From Norana najaformis (taxonomy: Eukaryota; Annelida; Clitellata; Crassiclitellata; Hormogastridae): a stretch of DNA of 64,000 bases. The stretch lies in contig OZ029927.1 in NCBI GenBank assembly GCA_964023275.1, forward strand, positions 15,897,452 through 15,961,451. The letters run 5' to 3'. Positions 1 to 10,447 of this stretch are shown here, one piece after another. The notes under the pieces are model-generated. The model did not search any database. It had not been told where the DNA came from and worked only from the letters and a program-made list of their open reading frames with translations. Position numbers and translations under genes: made by a program. Position 1 is the stretch's first letter. Each line of letters starts with the position of its first letter.

Positions 1-3
1 TGA

Positions 4-243
4 GATAGGCACAGGCTCGGTGGCTGCTTAAGAAGAAGCCGGTCAAGGACTACTAACTCATCAGGCAGGCTCAACATTGATCATCCTTATACTATTCAGA
101 CGGCAGGCATGGACAAGCTGCACCAAAAGCACTGGATGAACCACATCAGAGGCCCCCGCCCCAGCCGAAGGTCCCTTCTGGAATCCTATATCAATGGACA
201 GTCAGTAAAGAAATCTTCAATTTTAAGTGCGGTGGTGACCTAG
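4..243 (+). CDS. possible 3'-terminal coding exon, unrecognised
   Basis: An open frame of 79 codons runs from just after a TGA at 1-3 to a TAG at 241-243. It lies in non-repetitive sequence, unlike most open frames in this window. The translated end is basic and serine-rich (GPRPSRRSLLESYINGQSVK region) and finishes in AVVT. A splice acceptor could lie at 9-10 or 15-16, but neither has a strong pyrimidine tract. I do not recognise a family. It could be the last exon of a gene entering from the left, or a chance open frame. Downstream DNA is repeat, consistent with a 3' UTR or intergenic DNA. Confidence 0.22.
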   Translation, partial: DRHRLGGCLRRSRSRTTNSSGRLNIDHPYTIQTAGMDKLHQKHWMNHIRGPRPSRRSLLESYINGQSVKKSSILSAVVT

Positions 244-321
244 AGTACTTGATGCGACCTGCTGGGGTCACCGTGACCCCCACATCGCTGACAGTTTCAA
301 CATTCTTACGTTTCTGTCTAC

Positions 322-423
322 CAACTCTAACCCACTGCTACATTCCAACTCTATCCCACTGCTACATTCCAACTCTATCCCACTGCTACATTCCAACTCT
401 ATCCCACTGCTACATTCCAACCA
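322..423. repeat. 24-bp minisatellite, about 4 copies
   Basis: A 24-bp unit containing CCCACTGCTACATT is repeated head to tail about four times. The first copy has one substitution and the later copies look identical. The open frame of 103 codons crossing it (249-560) is carried by the repeat and is not taken as a gene. Confidence 0.9.
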
Positions 424-947
424 CTTTGATCATTCAAATCAACCACATTTTAAGGTATACGTTTTTTCTAATTGTTACAATAACACTACCAGTAAGAACT
501 GTAGAGCCTTGCCCTGCATACATCCCCTCAAAAAGATTTAAATCATCTTGGATAATCTAAACTAATGACTTCGATGGTTGCTTCAAGTGAAATCGTAATC
601 AAGATATTGAATTCCTATTTGTCAGCAAATTGATGTAATTGGATGTGGAGAGCTCCTGAGTTTCCAGTAACTGGTGCTACATAAATTTCCATTTACGTTA
701 GATTACACAGCGACACAGCATGATTGGAAGCTGCAAAAGGATTCTTATTTTCATAAGATACTCAGCTGAACAAACTTCACGTTGTCTGTTTCAGCATTTT
801 GCTACATACGCTTCACCATTCCTGTTGTCCTGAGGGACTCTGCATTATCACTCATCTCCTCCAACAGGCTACTGCAGTTATGACATTACATATTCTTACT
901 TAACTAAAAAGTCTGATCGGTATTTTGCACTGATTTCCCAGTTCTGT
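424..947. other. non-coding stretch with a LINE-tail scrap
   Basis: AT-rich sequence with no supported gene. The segment around 568-605 shares a motif (GTCGCTTCAAGT-like) with 24055-24080 and with the LINE 3' end at 25600-25850, so it is probably a short relic of the same family. Nothing else stands out. Confidence 0.4.
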
Positions 948-1345
948 TTGTGTATGTATGTGTGTGTGTACATATGTGTGGGTACGTATGTGTGTCTACA
1001 TATGTGTGGGTACATATGTGTGGGTACATATGTCTGTGTACATATACGCGGGTATGTATGTGTGGGTATGTATGTGTGTACATATGTGTGGGTACGTATG
1101 TGTGTACATAAGTGTGGGTACGTATGCGTGTGTACATACGTGTGAGTATGTATGTGTGTACATATGTGTGGGTACATATGTGCATGTACATGTGTGTGTA
1201 CATATTTGTGGGTACGTATGTGTGTGTACATATGTGTGGGTACGTATGTGTTTGTATGTTTGTGTAGAAATGTGTGTATGTATGTGTGTGGGTATGTGTG
1301 TGGGTATGTATGTGTGTATGAACGTGTGTGTATGTATGTGCTGTC
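948..1345. repeat. TG/TATG-rich microsatellite
   Basis: About 400 bp of imperfect TGTG, TATG and GTAC units with a loose period of 14-18 bp (TGTGTGGGTACGTATG-like). The overlapping open frames on both strands encode only Cys/Val/Tyr or His/Thr/Tyr-rich peptide and are repeat artefacts. Alternating purine-pyrimidine sequence of this kind can adopt Z-DNA. Confidence 0.9.
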
Positions 1346-1775
1346 ATTCAGGTCTAAACTCATGAATTGTCCATTCTAACTTGCAAACCTGCCACAGCCT
1401 AAAACTCCAGGTTTCCTGGACCAATTAGATTTTGACTAGACAGATTACAAATTTGGTGGATCCACAGTTTTGACACTTAAAGCGACCACTGCCTTCTACT
1501 TTTGATAATCATGATTGAGAAATGATTCAATTCCATAAGATCTGATGTGGTCCACGTGCAGTGAATATTATTCAGTCATAAGTCAATTAGTTATAACGGA
1601 ACTCATTGGATTCGATTCGATGAATTTACTTGCTTACAAAATCCAGAATAGGTGGAAATAGCTCACATGCATCACGCAGAGAACATTATTCTGTCATACT
1701 TAAGTGGCTTTCAGGTAACACTGGTGGCCACAGCATTCAAGGCTATGCCAAACAATTCTCAGAATTATCAGTCAT
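1346..1775. other. non-coding stretch
   Basis: Mostly single-copy AT-rich DNA. The segment 1350-1378 reads LSFRSKL on the + strand, the start of the C-terminal motif of the L2-like LINE tails elsewhere in the window, so a very short LINE scrap is possible. I see nothing else. Confidence 0.35.
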
Positions 1776-1952
1776 ATGAACAGAGAGACAGACAGACAGA
1801 CAGATATACAGAGAGACAGAGAGAGAGACAGCAGATATACAGACAGACACATGACAGACAGACACATGACAGACAGACACACGACAGACAGACAGAGACA
1901 GACAGAGACAGACAGAGACAGAGAGACAGCCAGACAGACAGACAGACATGAC
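1776..1952. repeat. GACA-type microsatellite with an internal 14-bp period
   Basis: GACAGACA and GAGA tracts surround three copies of a unit containing CACATGACAGACAGA. The overlapping open frames are repeat artefacts. Confidence 0.9.
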
Positions 1953-2395
1953 AGTCATCACGTTGCCAAGATCTACACTTTGTCGCCATTCAAAATTTTT
2001 CACATTTTTTGCATATGAAAACAACACAATGGACGGAATAATGGCATACCATAAACCATCATAGGATAGCCACGTACCAAAAGTATTATCTAATCATTAT
2101 ATCTAATAATTATGCTAATCACTTGATAGAACAATAGGCCGTATAAATGGAACAGGACACTGGATAACTAACTGGTTCATCAAATGAAACCTAACTGTCC
2201 TGTGCTAGAATTAATAACCTTAATTAGAGGCACGGAACCAATGAATGGCATTAAGCATTAATTCTGAGTTTAGAATTTAGAGTTTAGAAGCCCCTACAGC
2301 AACCAGCTTACTTATGATCAAAACTCAAACTATGCATCATTCTAACATACCCAGTGAGACATTCACCAAATGCCTAAGAGAGGTTCCAGATGTGC
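1953..2395. other. AT-rich non-coding stretch
   Basis: No supported gene or repeat, apart from a short doublet of ATTTAGAGTTTAGA near 2265-2290. Confidence 0.4.
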
Positions 2396-2665
2396 TATAT
2401 ACAAATACCAGATACATACATACAACATATATAAATACATACATATATGCATACATATATACATGAATACATACATATACATACACATACGTCCTTACAT
2501 ACACATATATCCTTACAAACACAAGAAATTACACATACACATTAAAATATACATCCTCACATATACAGTATATATATACATATATATATATATACCTTAT
2601 ATAAACACATACACCCTTACATACATTCACAATTACACACATACATACATCCATATATACACTAT
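2396..2665. repeat. ATAC/ATAT microsatellite
   Basis: About 270 bp of ATACATAC, TATATATA and ACACATAC units. The overlapping open frames are Tyr/Ile/His-rich and not credible genes. Confidence 0.9.
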
Positions 2666-2746
2666 TAAATAATGGTACCTTATGGCAAGCATTTCATGAT
2701 ATACTGGTTGCACTGTTACAGGCATTGTCTCCTCTCTACCTCAACA

Positions 2747-2815
2747 AGACAGAGGTTTCAAGACAGAGGTTTCAAGACAGAGGTTTCAAGACACGAGGTT
2801 TCAAGACCGATCTGA
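2747..2815. repeat. 14-bp minisatellite, about 4 copies
   Basis: The unit GACAGAGGTTTCAA is repeated about four times. The last copy has a one-base insertion (CACGAGG). Confidence 0.9.
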
Positions 2816-3202
2816 GGAACTGGACTGGCTCTTCACCCTCTGGGGGTCAACCTTTATGGACGTCTACAAAGAGGGGGGAGGAGGGGTCATTCAAATGCGC
2901 TAAATGAGCAAGGGGTGGTGCTAAAATGCTGATGTCTGCAATCATAGTAATTTCACTTTAGCCTGAGTCTCAACAAGCTTCAGCCAGATGTTAGACCGAT
3001 CAAGGCCTCAGTACTCCGTTGGAGGAATGGAAGGCTTAATGCCATACGCCGGACAAGGGGAGGATAGGTCAAGGGGAGGATAGGTCAAAAGTAGGTCATC
3101 TTGCAGACGTCCTTTATGGATGACCCCTTCTTGGAACTTACTCTGGTCTGCAGTGAATGCCCTCTTACTAGCAGAACACCCGGTAATGTATTGTGATGTA
3201 CT
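2816..3202. other. non-coding stretch
   Basis: No gene recognised. A direct doublet of a 16-bp GGGGAGGATAGGTC-type word sits at about 3056-3090. Confidence 0.4.
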
Positions 3203-3350
3203 AAACATTTATATAGCGCCTTTCAAGCACCTCTCAAAAACGCTGGTCACATGGCTATCCAAACGATCTAAACAAATGTGTCTTAAGGTGAACAGAAAAT
3301 CATTGTTGCGTTAAACTCCGGCTCATTCCTGAACAGGTTTCCTCAGAAAG
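3203..3350 (-). mobile_element. 5'-truncated LINE 3' end (GCGCTATATAAAT tail family)
   Basis: On the - strand the segment ends in GGCGCTATATAAATGTTTAGT. The body before it (GATCGTTTGGATAGCC and a LxxHLF-like reading) recurs at 43795-43890 and 57860-57925. This is the form of 3' ends left by L2/CR1-type non-LTR retrotransposons. The 5' boundary is uncertain. Confidence 0.5.
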
Positions 3351-3724
3351 CCCATTATCAATCGATTCCATCATAAAGGAAAAGTTTCTAAATAAAACCG
3401 TCTAGAAAGTTATGTCTTTACTATCCACACTTTTCATGCACACTTTACCAGAAACAGGAAAATCTTTCTTTCTCGCTCAGAACCACTCACCTGATCACCG
3501 GTGGCTCTACTGCTGTAATTATTATAATTATTACTAGAGGTAAATTTACAATGTGCATTGTGCACAAGATCACGTATCAGCGTGAACCTGAAGCTGATAG
3601 GATAGTTTGTCCTTTATCTTATCAGAGACAGGCATATCCTACTCGATCGAGTACAGTGCTATCACTAATGAGCCTTTGGGAGCTTACAAGCAGTTCCGTT
3701 TAGCTGATCCAAAGTGACAGCAAT
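3351..3724. other. non-coding stretch
   Basis: AT-rich DNA with no recognised gene or repeat. Confidence 0.4.
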
Positions 3725-4015
3725 GGCATGAAGCGTCAGCAACTTTATTTTCTTGGCCTCTGCAGTCTGCATACGGGCAGGTGGTCAGTCATTTTCTTCA
3801 TTGTCTCATTTGTTCTGCTCAGTCACTTCTGTCATTTCGTTCTCAACTTAAAACTTACCTTTTTCAAATTGCTTATACACCATAGGTTGCCTCTCTGTCC
3901 TGCAGACTGACCTTCTGGATATTGACCTTACTGCGTCATGGCTTTGGTGTGCCATCGGTTGATGCCTTGTGCATTAGATACCAGTGCATAAGAAGTTACT
4001 AAATATTTATTTATT
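3725..4015 (+). mobile_element. 5'-truncated L2/CR1-like LINE 3' end (family I)
   Basis: The + strand reads a decayed SxxSHFCxFVLNLKLTFFKLLIHH peptide, matching the usual C-terminus of L2/CR1-like reverse transcriptase proteins (FRxxLKTHLFxxAY). It is followed by a 3' segment containing GTGCCATCGGTTGATGCC and TGTGCATTAG, then a TTTATT-rich tail. The same 3' segment recurs at 18255-18375, 35460-35605 and 59025-59095. The copy is old and truncated. Confidence 0.6.
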
Positions 4016-4505
4016 TGAATTACTCCAAAGTTTACAGCCCTAATCACTAGAGGGCACTAGCAGAATATAAATCTTAGTTATCAGTCTGTTCTGGTGATAT
4101 GAACCCATAACCTCCACACAATGAGATGAGTGATGCTAAACTAGTATGTTGGACAGTCAAAGTACAGAAGGCCATAGAAACCAGCAGTAGGCAAATGTGA
4201 AAACCAGATTAAAGCAAAACAGGCAAATTTATCAAAAATGAGTTGTGAATTGGACCTCGGTATCAACAGACAACTGACTGAGGAATAAAGGAAATTGAAA
4301 GCAAATTCCAAAAACAATGCTTGTAAAAACGGTCTATAAAAAACTGGATATATGCATTTGGCCCAACTTTTGAAAAATAAAGAATTTTGCATTATTTTAT
4401 TATTTATTAAAAACAATGCTGTAGCCAACATATAAGGTTGAAAAATTCTTCATATCAGTCCTTACTCTCTCCTTCTGGCTGGAATTGATCCCTCCTAGAG
4501 GATGG
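4016..4505. other. AT-rich non-coding stretch
   Basis: No supported gene. A 96-codon open frame on the - strand (4141-4431) has no recognisable features. Confidence 0.35.
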
Positions 4506-4509
4506 ATGA

Positions 4510-4640
4510 ATTCCAGTATCAGTCCTTACACAATTCCAGTATCAGTCCTTACAAATCCAGTATCAGTCCTTACAATTCCAGTATCAGTCCTTACAATTCC
4601 AGTATCAGTCCTTATAATTCCAGTATCAGTCCTTACAATT
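4510..4640. repeat. 21-bp minisatellite, about 6 copies
   Basis: The unit TTCCAGTATCAGTCCTTACA, plus one variable base, is repeated head to tail, with one copy missing a few bases. The word CAGTCCTTAC also occurs just upstream at 4457. Confidence 0.9.
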
Positions 4641-5821
4641 TAATGAAAGGACTTTGGTTGAAAATGGCTTACAAATAACTCACTACAAACCGTTTTAGGC
4701 ATTACCTATCTTATATGCAAATTAAAAATTTATCACCTTCCAATTTAATAAGACAAAATATTAATGATTCAATTTAGTAATTGAAAAACATGTTCTGCAT
4801 TCTTAAAACTTCCCAGAAATGAAAATTCAGCATTTTTACATTACTTGAAAAAGAACAAAAATTTAAAACCTAAAACAAATAACACCAAAAGTCTCAACCA
4901 ATCCCACACTGAATAAGACCATTAGAACAATTCACAAGACATCAATCGAAGAAGCTACACTGAAAGGCTGAAACACAATCGGGTCAATTCCTAGAATTAA
5001 CTTACTTAATTATTAACTGATGACTCTCAACTGACAAGTCGATAAATCTGTCAAAAAGAGTTGCCCATAACAAAAAATACAAACAAATTTCGAATCTAAC
5101 AAGTAAGCATTTACTGCCGGCAGCGCCAACGGAAGGAGGTCAGAAAAGGCGGGACTACCACCAGCGCCATCACCACTTACCAGTCGGAAGTCCAATCAGC
5201 ATAAGGAATCAGAAGCTTACAAAACGTATACGTTGAAGTTTACATCAATGCGACATCGGCCGCAAACATCTACTATTCGGCTCTCGGTCCGGCCATAAAT
5301 ACAGCCCAACACACACTGTCAAACAAAGAAACTTTATCTCTTTCTGCTCGCACACGCGTGCGCGTCCAACCACTGACCCAGGCTCAACGGTGACTCCTGT
5401 AGCCGACTTTTCCTTCCCATCATCGCTCCCTCCCTGGCGATCCCCCTCCTCCAGGGTTACCCGGCCAGACAAAGAGCCGAGGATGAGACAGCAGCCAGTC
5501 AGTCAGACGGCGGCCAGGCTGTAGATGCTGATCAAGACGAAGTCATGGCCAGACAGCGCGCCAGCACAGGCTGCTTCTGCCTGTGATTCATCGCTGCCCG
5601 CTGCTGCATTATTCATGAGAAACCTTTGTTTGAACTCCCGGTCGTCAGTTAGCATTGTCTGGCCGGGATTTTTTCGAATAAAGCAAAACCACAGCCGTGC
5701 ACAAAGACGTGTCCCACTCTGGACCGCCCTGCAAAATCTGGCGACAACAGTTTCAAATACTAGAATGTTTATTAAGAATGTTTTCACGGGCTTGTCGAAC
5801 ACCTGGCCGCAAAAAAACAAC
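4641..5821. other. AT-rich stretch passing into CpG-containing DNA
   Basis: 4641-5095 is AT-rich and featureless. 5100-5820 is richer in GC and CpG (for example around 5345-5380 and 5450-5580) and could hold an unrecognised promoter or first exon. No open frame on either strand shows a domain I recognise. Confidence 0.3.
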
Positions 5822-5965
5822 CCACCCTAGCCTCCTCTCTCTAGTCTCCTGGCAACCGGACTTGGTTCTTGACATGGCATCTTTGGACAACCCCACGAAC
5901 TTGACGCAGCGCTCGTGAATAAGCTGGTGCCCTGCGCTTAGCTTTTAAATAGCGCTTACGATTAC
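5822..5965 (+). mobile_element. interspersed element, family B
   Basis: The segment contains CTCCTGGCAACCGGACTTGG, GACGCAGCGCTCGTGAATAA and GCTGGTGCCCTGCGCTTAGC. It ends at AATAGCGCTTACGATTACA. Other copies lie at 14295-14485 (+), 17776-17985 (-) and 56280-56475 (-). The end with ATTACG units looks like the 3' tail of a SINE or a short non-autonomous element. Family C shares the AATAAGCTGGT...GCGCT...TTACGATTACG end, so the two families are related at their 3' ends. Confidence 0.7.
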
Positions 5966-6551
5966 ACTTTGCTTAATTAGGCTCTCAGACTGAGGCACGA
6001 AGACGTGTTTGATGACAGTTATGGAAATCTGGTGATCTTTACAACACCGCTTCCTGGGTTCGAATACCAGAGGTACACTGGAAATCGTGCTGTGACTGAA
6101 GCGTATATTAAAGTAAGTAATTACCTTATAAAACAATTATTATCCGTTCATTAAGTCACAACAGGTACAACAAATGACTAAACAAAATTCATTTCTCATG
6201 CCTATGAATGAATAATTAATTCGGTAATACTGCATGCATAATAATGAATACTAGCAACACTCCTACTGAATGCTTCTACACAGTATAAGATACTCCTCCT
6301 GCAAGCATAATTAATCATTTGTTTGTTTAATGTATTGATATAACATGGCTAATAATATGTCATCGGATATGACATCAACAGATGGCGATAAGAAATTAGA
6401 CATTATGGACTTAATTAAGGTTCTAACACAGGAGTTAAATGAAGACTTTGACCCCATAAACACCACGAGACATCAACAGGTCTTAAAAAGGCGCCAGGTA
6501 TATGCCGTCGGGAGGCTAATGAGTCAGCTTTTCCCGGTACAAACCTGGTTC
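5966..6551. other. non-coding stretch with tRNA-like B-box words
   Basis: Two segments resemble the B box of tRNA-derived repeats: CTGGGTTCGAATACC near 6052-6066 and CCTGGTTCGAATC near 6544-6556. The second is the site hit by the LINE insertion that follows, so that LINE may have inserted into an older SINE. The open frame at 6345-6593 has no recognised domain. Confidence 0.35.
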
Positions 6552-6562
6552 GAATCTAAAGC
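6552..6562. repeat. target-site duplication, left copy
   Basis: GAATCTAAAGC is identical to 7490-7500. On the right side the bases GGGAA overlap between element and target, a microhomology of the kind expected where the target end primed internally on the element RNA. Confidence 0.8.
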
Positions 6563-6575
6563 ATGTCATGTCATG

Positions 6576-7212
6576 TCATGTAATCATCTCTAGACTGGAT
6601 CCAGTCGTTGATTTCTCTATGACATCCCTCCACAAATCTCGTTTTCCGGCCATCTCCTCCAGGGTCATTCTCCGTCTGCCCTCCGTCTTCCCATAGATAG
6701 TAACTCCGGCACCTTTCAGATCCTCTTCAAGGCAATCTATCCATCTTCTTTTCGGTCTTCCCACTGCTCTCTTTCCGTCTGGTTTGTACTTATAGATTTT
6801 CTTTGGATTACGGTTCTCCGCCATCCTCAGGACATGTCCTGCCCACTTCATTCTTCTTTTCTTGATCACATTGTTTATCAATGGTTGTTGTGTTCGTTGT
6901 CTAATACTTTCATTCGTTACGTGGTCCTTATAGCTAATTCTTAGTATTCTTCTGAGCCACTTGTTTTCTGCTGCATTCAGTTTATTCTCCATTGTTCTTG
7001 TAATACTCCATGACTCACATCCATAGATTAATACTGGGATCACGCATGTGTTGAGGATTTTTAGCTTTATCTCCAGTTTTATATCATGTTTCTTGAAGAC
7101 CTTTTGTAACCTGTTAAAGGTTGACCCTGCAAGCGCTATTCTCCTTTTGATTTCTGTTTCTGATCCTCCCTCTGCTTTCATTTCGCTTCCCAGATAGACA
7201 AACTTATTTATA
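6576..7212 (-). pseudogene. LINE reverse transcriptase, C-terminal part
   Basis: About 210 codons stay open on the - strand. They start at the shared NKFVYLG segment near 7212 and end in a TGA at 6576-6578. In order they show the thumb-side NKFVYLG, then LIYGCESWS, ENKWLRRILRIS, the MKWAGHVLRM motif and GRPKRRWIDCLEEDL. This series is typical of the region after the palm domain in LINE-encoded endonuclease/reverse transcriptase proteins. The sequence is intact enough to suggest a fairly young copy. The endonuclease, fingers and most of the palm are missing. Confidence 0.85.
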
Positions 7213-7215
7213 TAT

Positions 7216-7489
7216 GGATAGACAAGAAATAATAATAATTTGGGAGCACAATCTCAACCAAGAAATACAGAGGATGTAGAATATGCAGATGATGCATGTC
7301 TGATTGCAGAATGCCTAACAAGAATAATGGAGTTGTTAGAGGCATTAGCAGAGGAAAGTGGAAAACTTGGATTGAAAATTAACTATAACAAAACTAAAAT
7401 AATGCCAATAACAAAAAAGGAATACAATGGGCCGAAAATTAAGCTTAAGGGACAAGAAATCGAGGTAATAAATAAGTTTGTCTATCTGG
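7216..7489 (+). pseudogene. LINE reverse transcriptase, palm part with YADD, inverted
   Basis: The + strand reads a fragment with the YADD catalytic motif (EYADDACLIAE), followed by LGLKINYNKTKIM and the NKFVYLG segment. YADD carries the two metal-binding aspartates of reverse transcriptases. In an intact element this fragment directly precedes the - strand fragment at 6576-7212. Here it points the other way and is cut by the right target duplication immediately after YLG. Confidence 0.85.
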
Positions 7490-7500
7490 GAATCTAAAGC
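7490..7500. repeat. target-site duplication, right copy
   Basis: GAATCTAAAGC repeats 6552-6562. Removing the insert restores one continuous B-box-like context across the site. Confidence 0.8.
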
Positions 7501-7554
7501 CCATCATGTGAAATTGACATAAATCACATTGCCAAACTATGCTTAACCTCTCAA

Positions 7555-7745
7555 CCCATCTTCTTCACTACAAGTGCCTCAAATTCCAGACATCACCTAC
7601 CGTAGCCGTCTGACTCACTGCCTGACTCTCTGAACCGAAACCTTCTTGTCTATCCATATTTTTTTTCACTGGCATCTGTGAATACGCTGGTTGTCCTGAC
7701 TTAACTTTCCTTGGGCGCTATAGAAGACTCAAGATTACGAATACT
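7555..7745 (+). mobile_element. interspersed element, family C (diverged)
   Basis: The segment matches the better-kept copy at 60950-61195 in order. It reads CTTCTTCACT, then CCAGACATCACCTACCGTAGCC, GACTCTCTGAACCGAAACC, TTGTCTATCC, GTGAATACGCTGGTT, TTTCCTTGGGCGCTATAGAA and an AAGATTACGA tail. It is old, with many substitutions. Confidence 0.65.
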
Positions 7746-9150
7746 CCTTAAATCCACAACATACACATACATAAGCTAAAATAATTTAAACTCTGGAGCA
7801 TATCACTATATCTAACGAAATTTTACGTCGACAGATAACGTTTCGCACAGCTCTAAAGTAAGTGAGAAATCAAATATCTAGGTCTGATTCTAGAGAGACT
7901 AAGTTCAACAACAACAACCCCTTTGTATTCCGAAAGGCTTAAGTCTAAGACAAGGAAAGGTGTCACTGTTGCAGTAGATGACGCTGTGATCCTCCCCTTA
8001 AGACAAAGTTAAAATCTCGTCACAGTAAAATTTTCACAAACCCCACTACAGCTTTTCCCAAATTACAGTGATTAACAATTAGTTGGCACAGCAACGTTTG
8101 TCTAACGATAACAAAACCTGCTGCTCAAGACTCGTAGGAATGTCCATAAATTATAAGGTACACTGAAACCTTATTAAACCGCTGTCTTGGTAATACGAGA
8201 ATTACCACTTCATTAACGAGGTTGTATCGCAATAAGGTCATTAATTAATGAGGTTGCAGTACAACGAGGTCACATGCTGAAGAGGAATTAACTAATTTAA
8301 GCAGAGGGTTAAAGTATGACTACATCAATTAACCCTTGTGGCTGGAATACAAAAGATTAAGGATTTGTAATTAACCAGTTTTATCAGAATTCGTGTTACA
8401 ATAAAGCAAGTTAAAAGAACGCCCTGGTCTAACTGTTTATTTGTTACACGCAGTCTCCAATCTGATCCGAGAACTTCTCCAGCGCCACTTTGATGACGCT
8501 CAAGACATCAGGCAATATTCAACGGTTGGTGCTAAGCAACATCGGCATATACACCAATTTCTGCATAATTCCCGTCGAAAACAAGACGAAAATCTTAGAA
8601 CACAGTCTTTAATCAGACTATTCATTTAGTTCACACGTTTCAAACACAATAAAAACAAACTGTCAATGCAGAGTCAGGCTTTTGACAGCGTAGCACACTG
8701 TTAATCACGAGAAATGCTATGGTGTATTGGTACTGAGCTTTTCAGAGGCTCTTAAGGGACACTAAAAGTGTTGAGACTTACAAACAGAGAGCAAAGCAGT
8801 GTCAAGCAATTAAGAAGCAGACGAGAGACAACAAGAAGATAAAGATTAAGATTAAAGGCAGATTTGTCAGCACAGAGAGGAAATGTACACAGACTTAACT
8901 TAAGAAATAAGAGCACTTGTGAAACAGGTCACACTTTACCAGGAAATGGAGATCTCCGTTAGTCCAAAAATTATCAGGCAAACACGATAAACAAATACAC
9001 AAAGAACGTAGTGTAACAGAAGCTATTTACAACATGACACATTCAACATTAGTCATCAAGAGACTTGGTCACGTGGGTTTGAAGCATTCTTCACCCAAAG
9101 CACAAGTGTCACCACAGCAATCCAACATTCGGACCACTCCTCGGCAAGTC
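7746..9150. other. non-coding stretch
   Basis: AT-rich DNA. I find no supported gene, tRNA or clear repeat. A 62-codon open frame at 8441-8629 has no recognisable domain. Confidence 0.4.
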
Positions 9151-9230
9151 GTTATTATGATGTTCAAAACATTATTATGATGTTCAAAACGTTATTATGA
9201 TGTTCAAAACGTTATTATGATGTTCAAAAC
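9151..9230. repeat. 20-bp minisatellite, exactly 4 copies
   Basis: The unit GTTATTATGATGTTCAAAAC occurs four times with only one substitution (ATTATT at the start of the second copy). The near identity suggests a recent expansion. Confidence 0.95.
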
Positions 9231-9289
9231 GGGTGAACTATAAATAGTCTGATTAAAGACTGTGTTGTTCTAAGATTTTCATCTTGTTT

Positions 9290-9450
9290 TTGATGTGACT
9301 CATCCTGGATTTGGTGTGCACACCAATTTTGCATTCAAATGAGCAGCGGTGGTGAAGGACCTCACCCCATTAATTCATTGCAAAACAAGCAGGGTCAAGG
9401 CCATATGGTCACCATATAACACCGTGTACATTAACCTTTAAGAAAATCAT
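9290..9450 (+). mobile_element. family A SINE, 3' part, beside a LINE scrap
   Basis: GAGCAGCGGTGGTGAAGGAC, ATTAATTCATTGCAAAACAA and AGGGTCAAGGCCATATGGTC follow the family A body order. The preceding TCATCCTGGATTTGG resembles the LINE end at 59990-60020. Confidence 0.6.
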
Positions 9451-10447
9451 ATGGAGTTTGCTGTGTACATGTATCTGCAGTGATCATTCCTATTTGCCAA
9501 TGCATTCTTCGTAAGCCCTGAGACATATACTGATCCATGGATTCTTGCAAAACCGGCACACCCACTAATCAGCAATAATCTCTTCCTCAGATATGCTGGC
9601 ATATAAAACTCATTAAAGCAGAACGCTCACGCGCTGAAGCCAAAAGACTAGCGATAGGATAATGAGATATATGACCTTTTTGTAAGCATACCATAAAAGG
9701 CAACTTATTCAATACAGACCAAGAATTCCAACCATCTGCAACGTTATCTTAAGCCACACTGTACCACGGCACACTTCTTCGGAGTCAACAGAAAGTGGAA
9801 CCAAAGTACAACCAAATGGGAGCAAAGAAAGACAGACCGCCCTAGTTCTCCAGACCTGAACTAAGGCGGACCAAGACCGCCGCGTTCTCTACAGTAGGTC
9901 GCTGTGTTTACCATGGCACCATAAACTCCACCCAGTGACCTACATCAAAGCTGCGCCTCCCTACAGGTAGACACATGAAAGAAACTCATCCAGGGACAAC
10001 ACCCTGCACAAGACTTCACGCCACAGTCCCTCTCCATCCCTCCTTCACACTCCACATTTATGAAATATTCAGACACAATTCCCAGTAAGGAAAACCACGG
10101 AGACATAAATTCGGTCACGGCAAAGGCTACAGTAAATCACAAGCAGAACTTTGTCACCAGAGGGGCACGATGACCTTCGTGACCTTCGACCGATGACTAG
10201 CCAGGACTGCAACCCAGAAACCCCATTAGCCTTCTGATTGCACCTCAACCCTCCACCAGGGCAAAACACACATTCCATAGGCCAACTGACGTTTCACAGG
10301 ACTATCTCCTTGACAGATAATTACTGCCAAATAATTGAATGCAAATAAAAGGGAAAAATCGCTAAGCAAAAGACGTTTTACAGTAATGCCGTCTAAAACT
10401 GACTACAACAGTTTAGCTACACCTGGTGAGCTACACTTGTTAGCTAC
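9451..10447. other. non-coding stretch
   Basis: No recognised gene or repeat. The 69-codon open frame on the - strand at 10069-10278 has no visible domain. Confidence 0.4.

Larger units (their letters stand above)
6552..7500 (-). mobile_element. LINE insertion with inverted 5' segment (twin-primed)
   Basis: An 11-bp direct repeat, GAATCTAAAGC, flanks the element at 6552-6562 and 7490-7500 and reads as a target-site duplication. Inside it the 3' part of a reverse-transcriptase gene lies on the - strand (about 7213 down to 6563). The part that should precede it lies on the + strand (about 7216 to 7489). Both parts contain the same 23-24 bp that encodes NKFVYLG. The 3' end is a short ATGAC tail (6563-6581), and the stop codon overlaps that tail, so there is almost no 3' UTR. 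RTE-type LINEs are known for short UTRs and simple-repeat tails. The copy is 5'-truncated and cannot move itself. Confidence 0.85.

Noticed and set aside
1776-2027. Overlapping small frames around the GACA repeat as secreted Cys-rich peptides
   Set aside because: Both strands give repeat-encoded peptides; the cysteine pattern simply follows the 4-bp unit.
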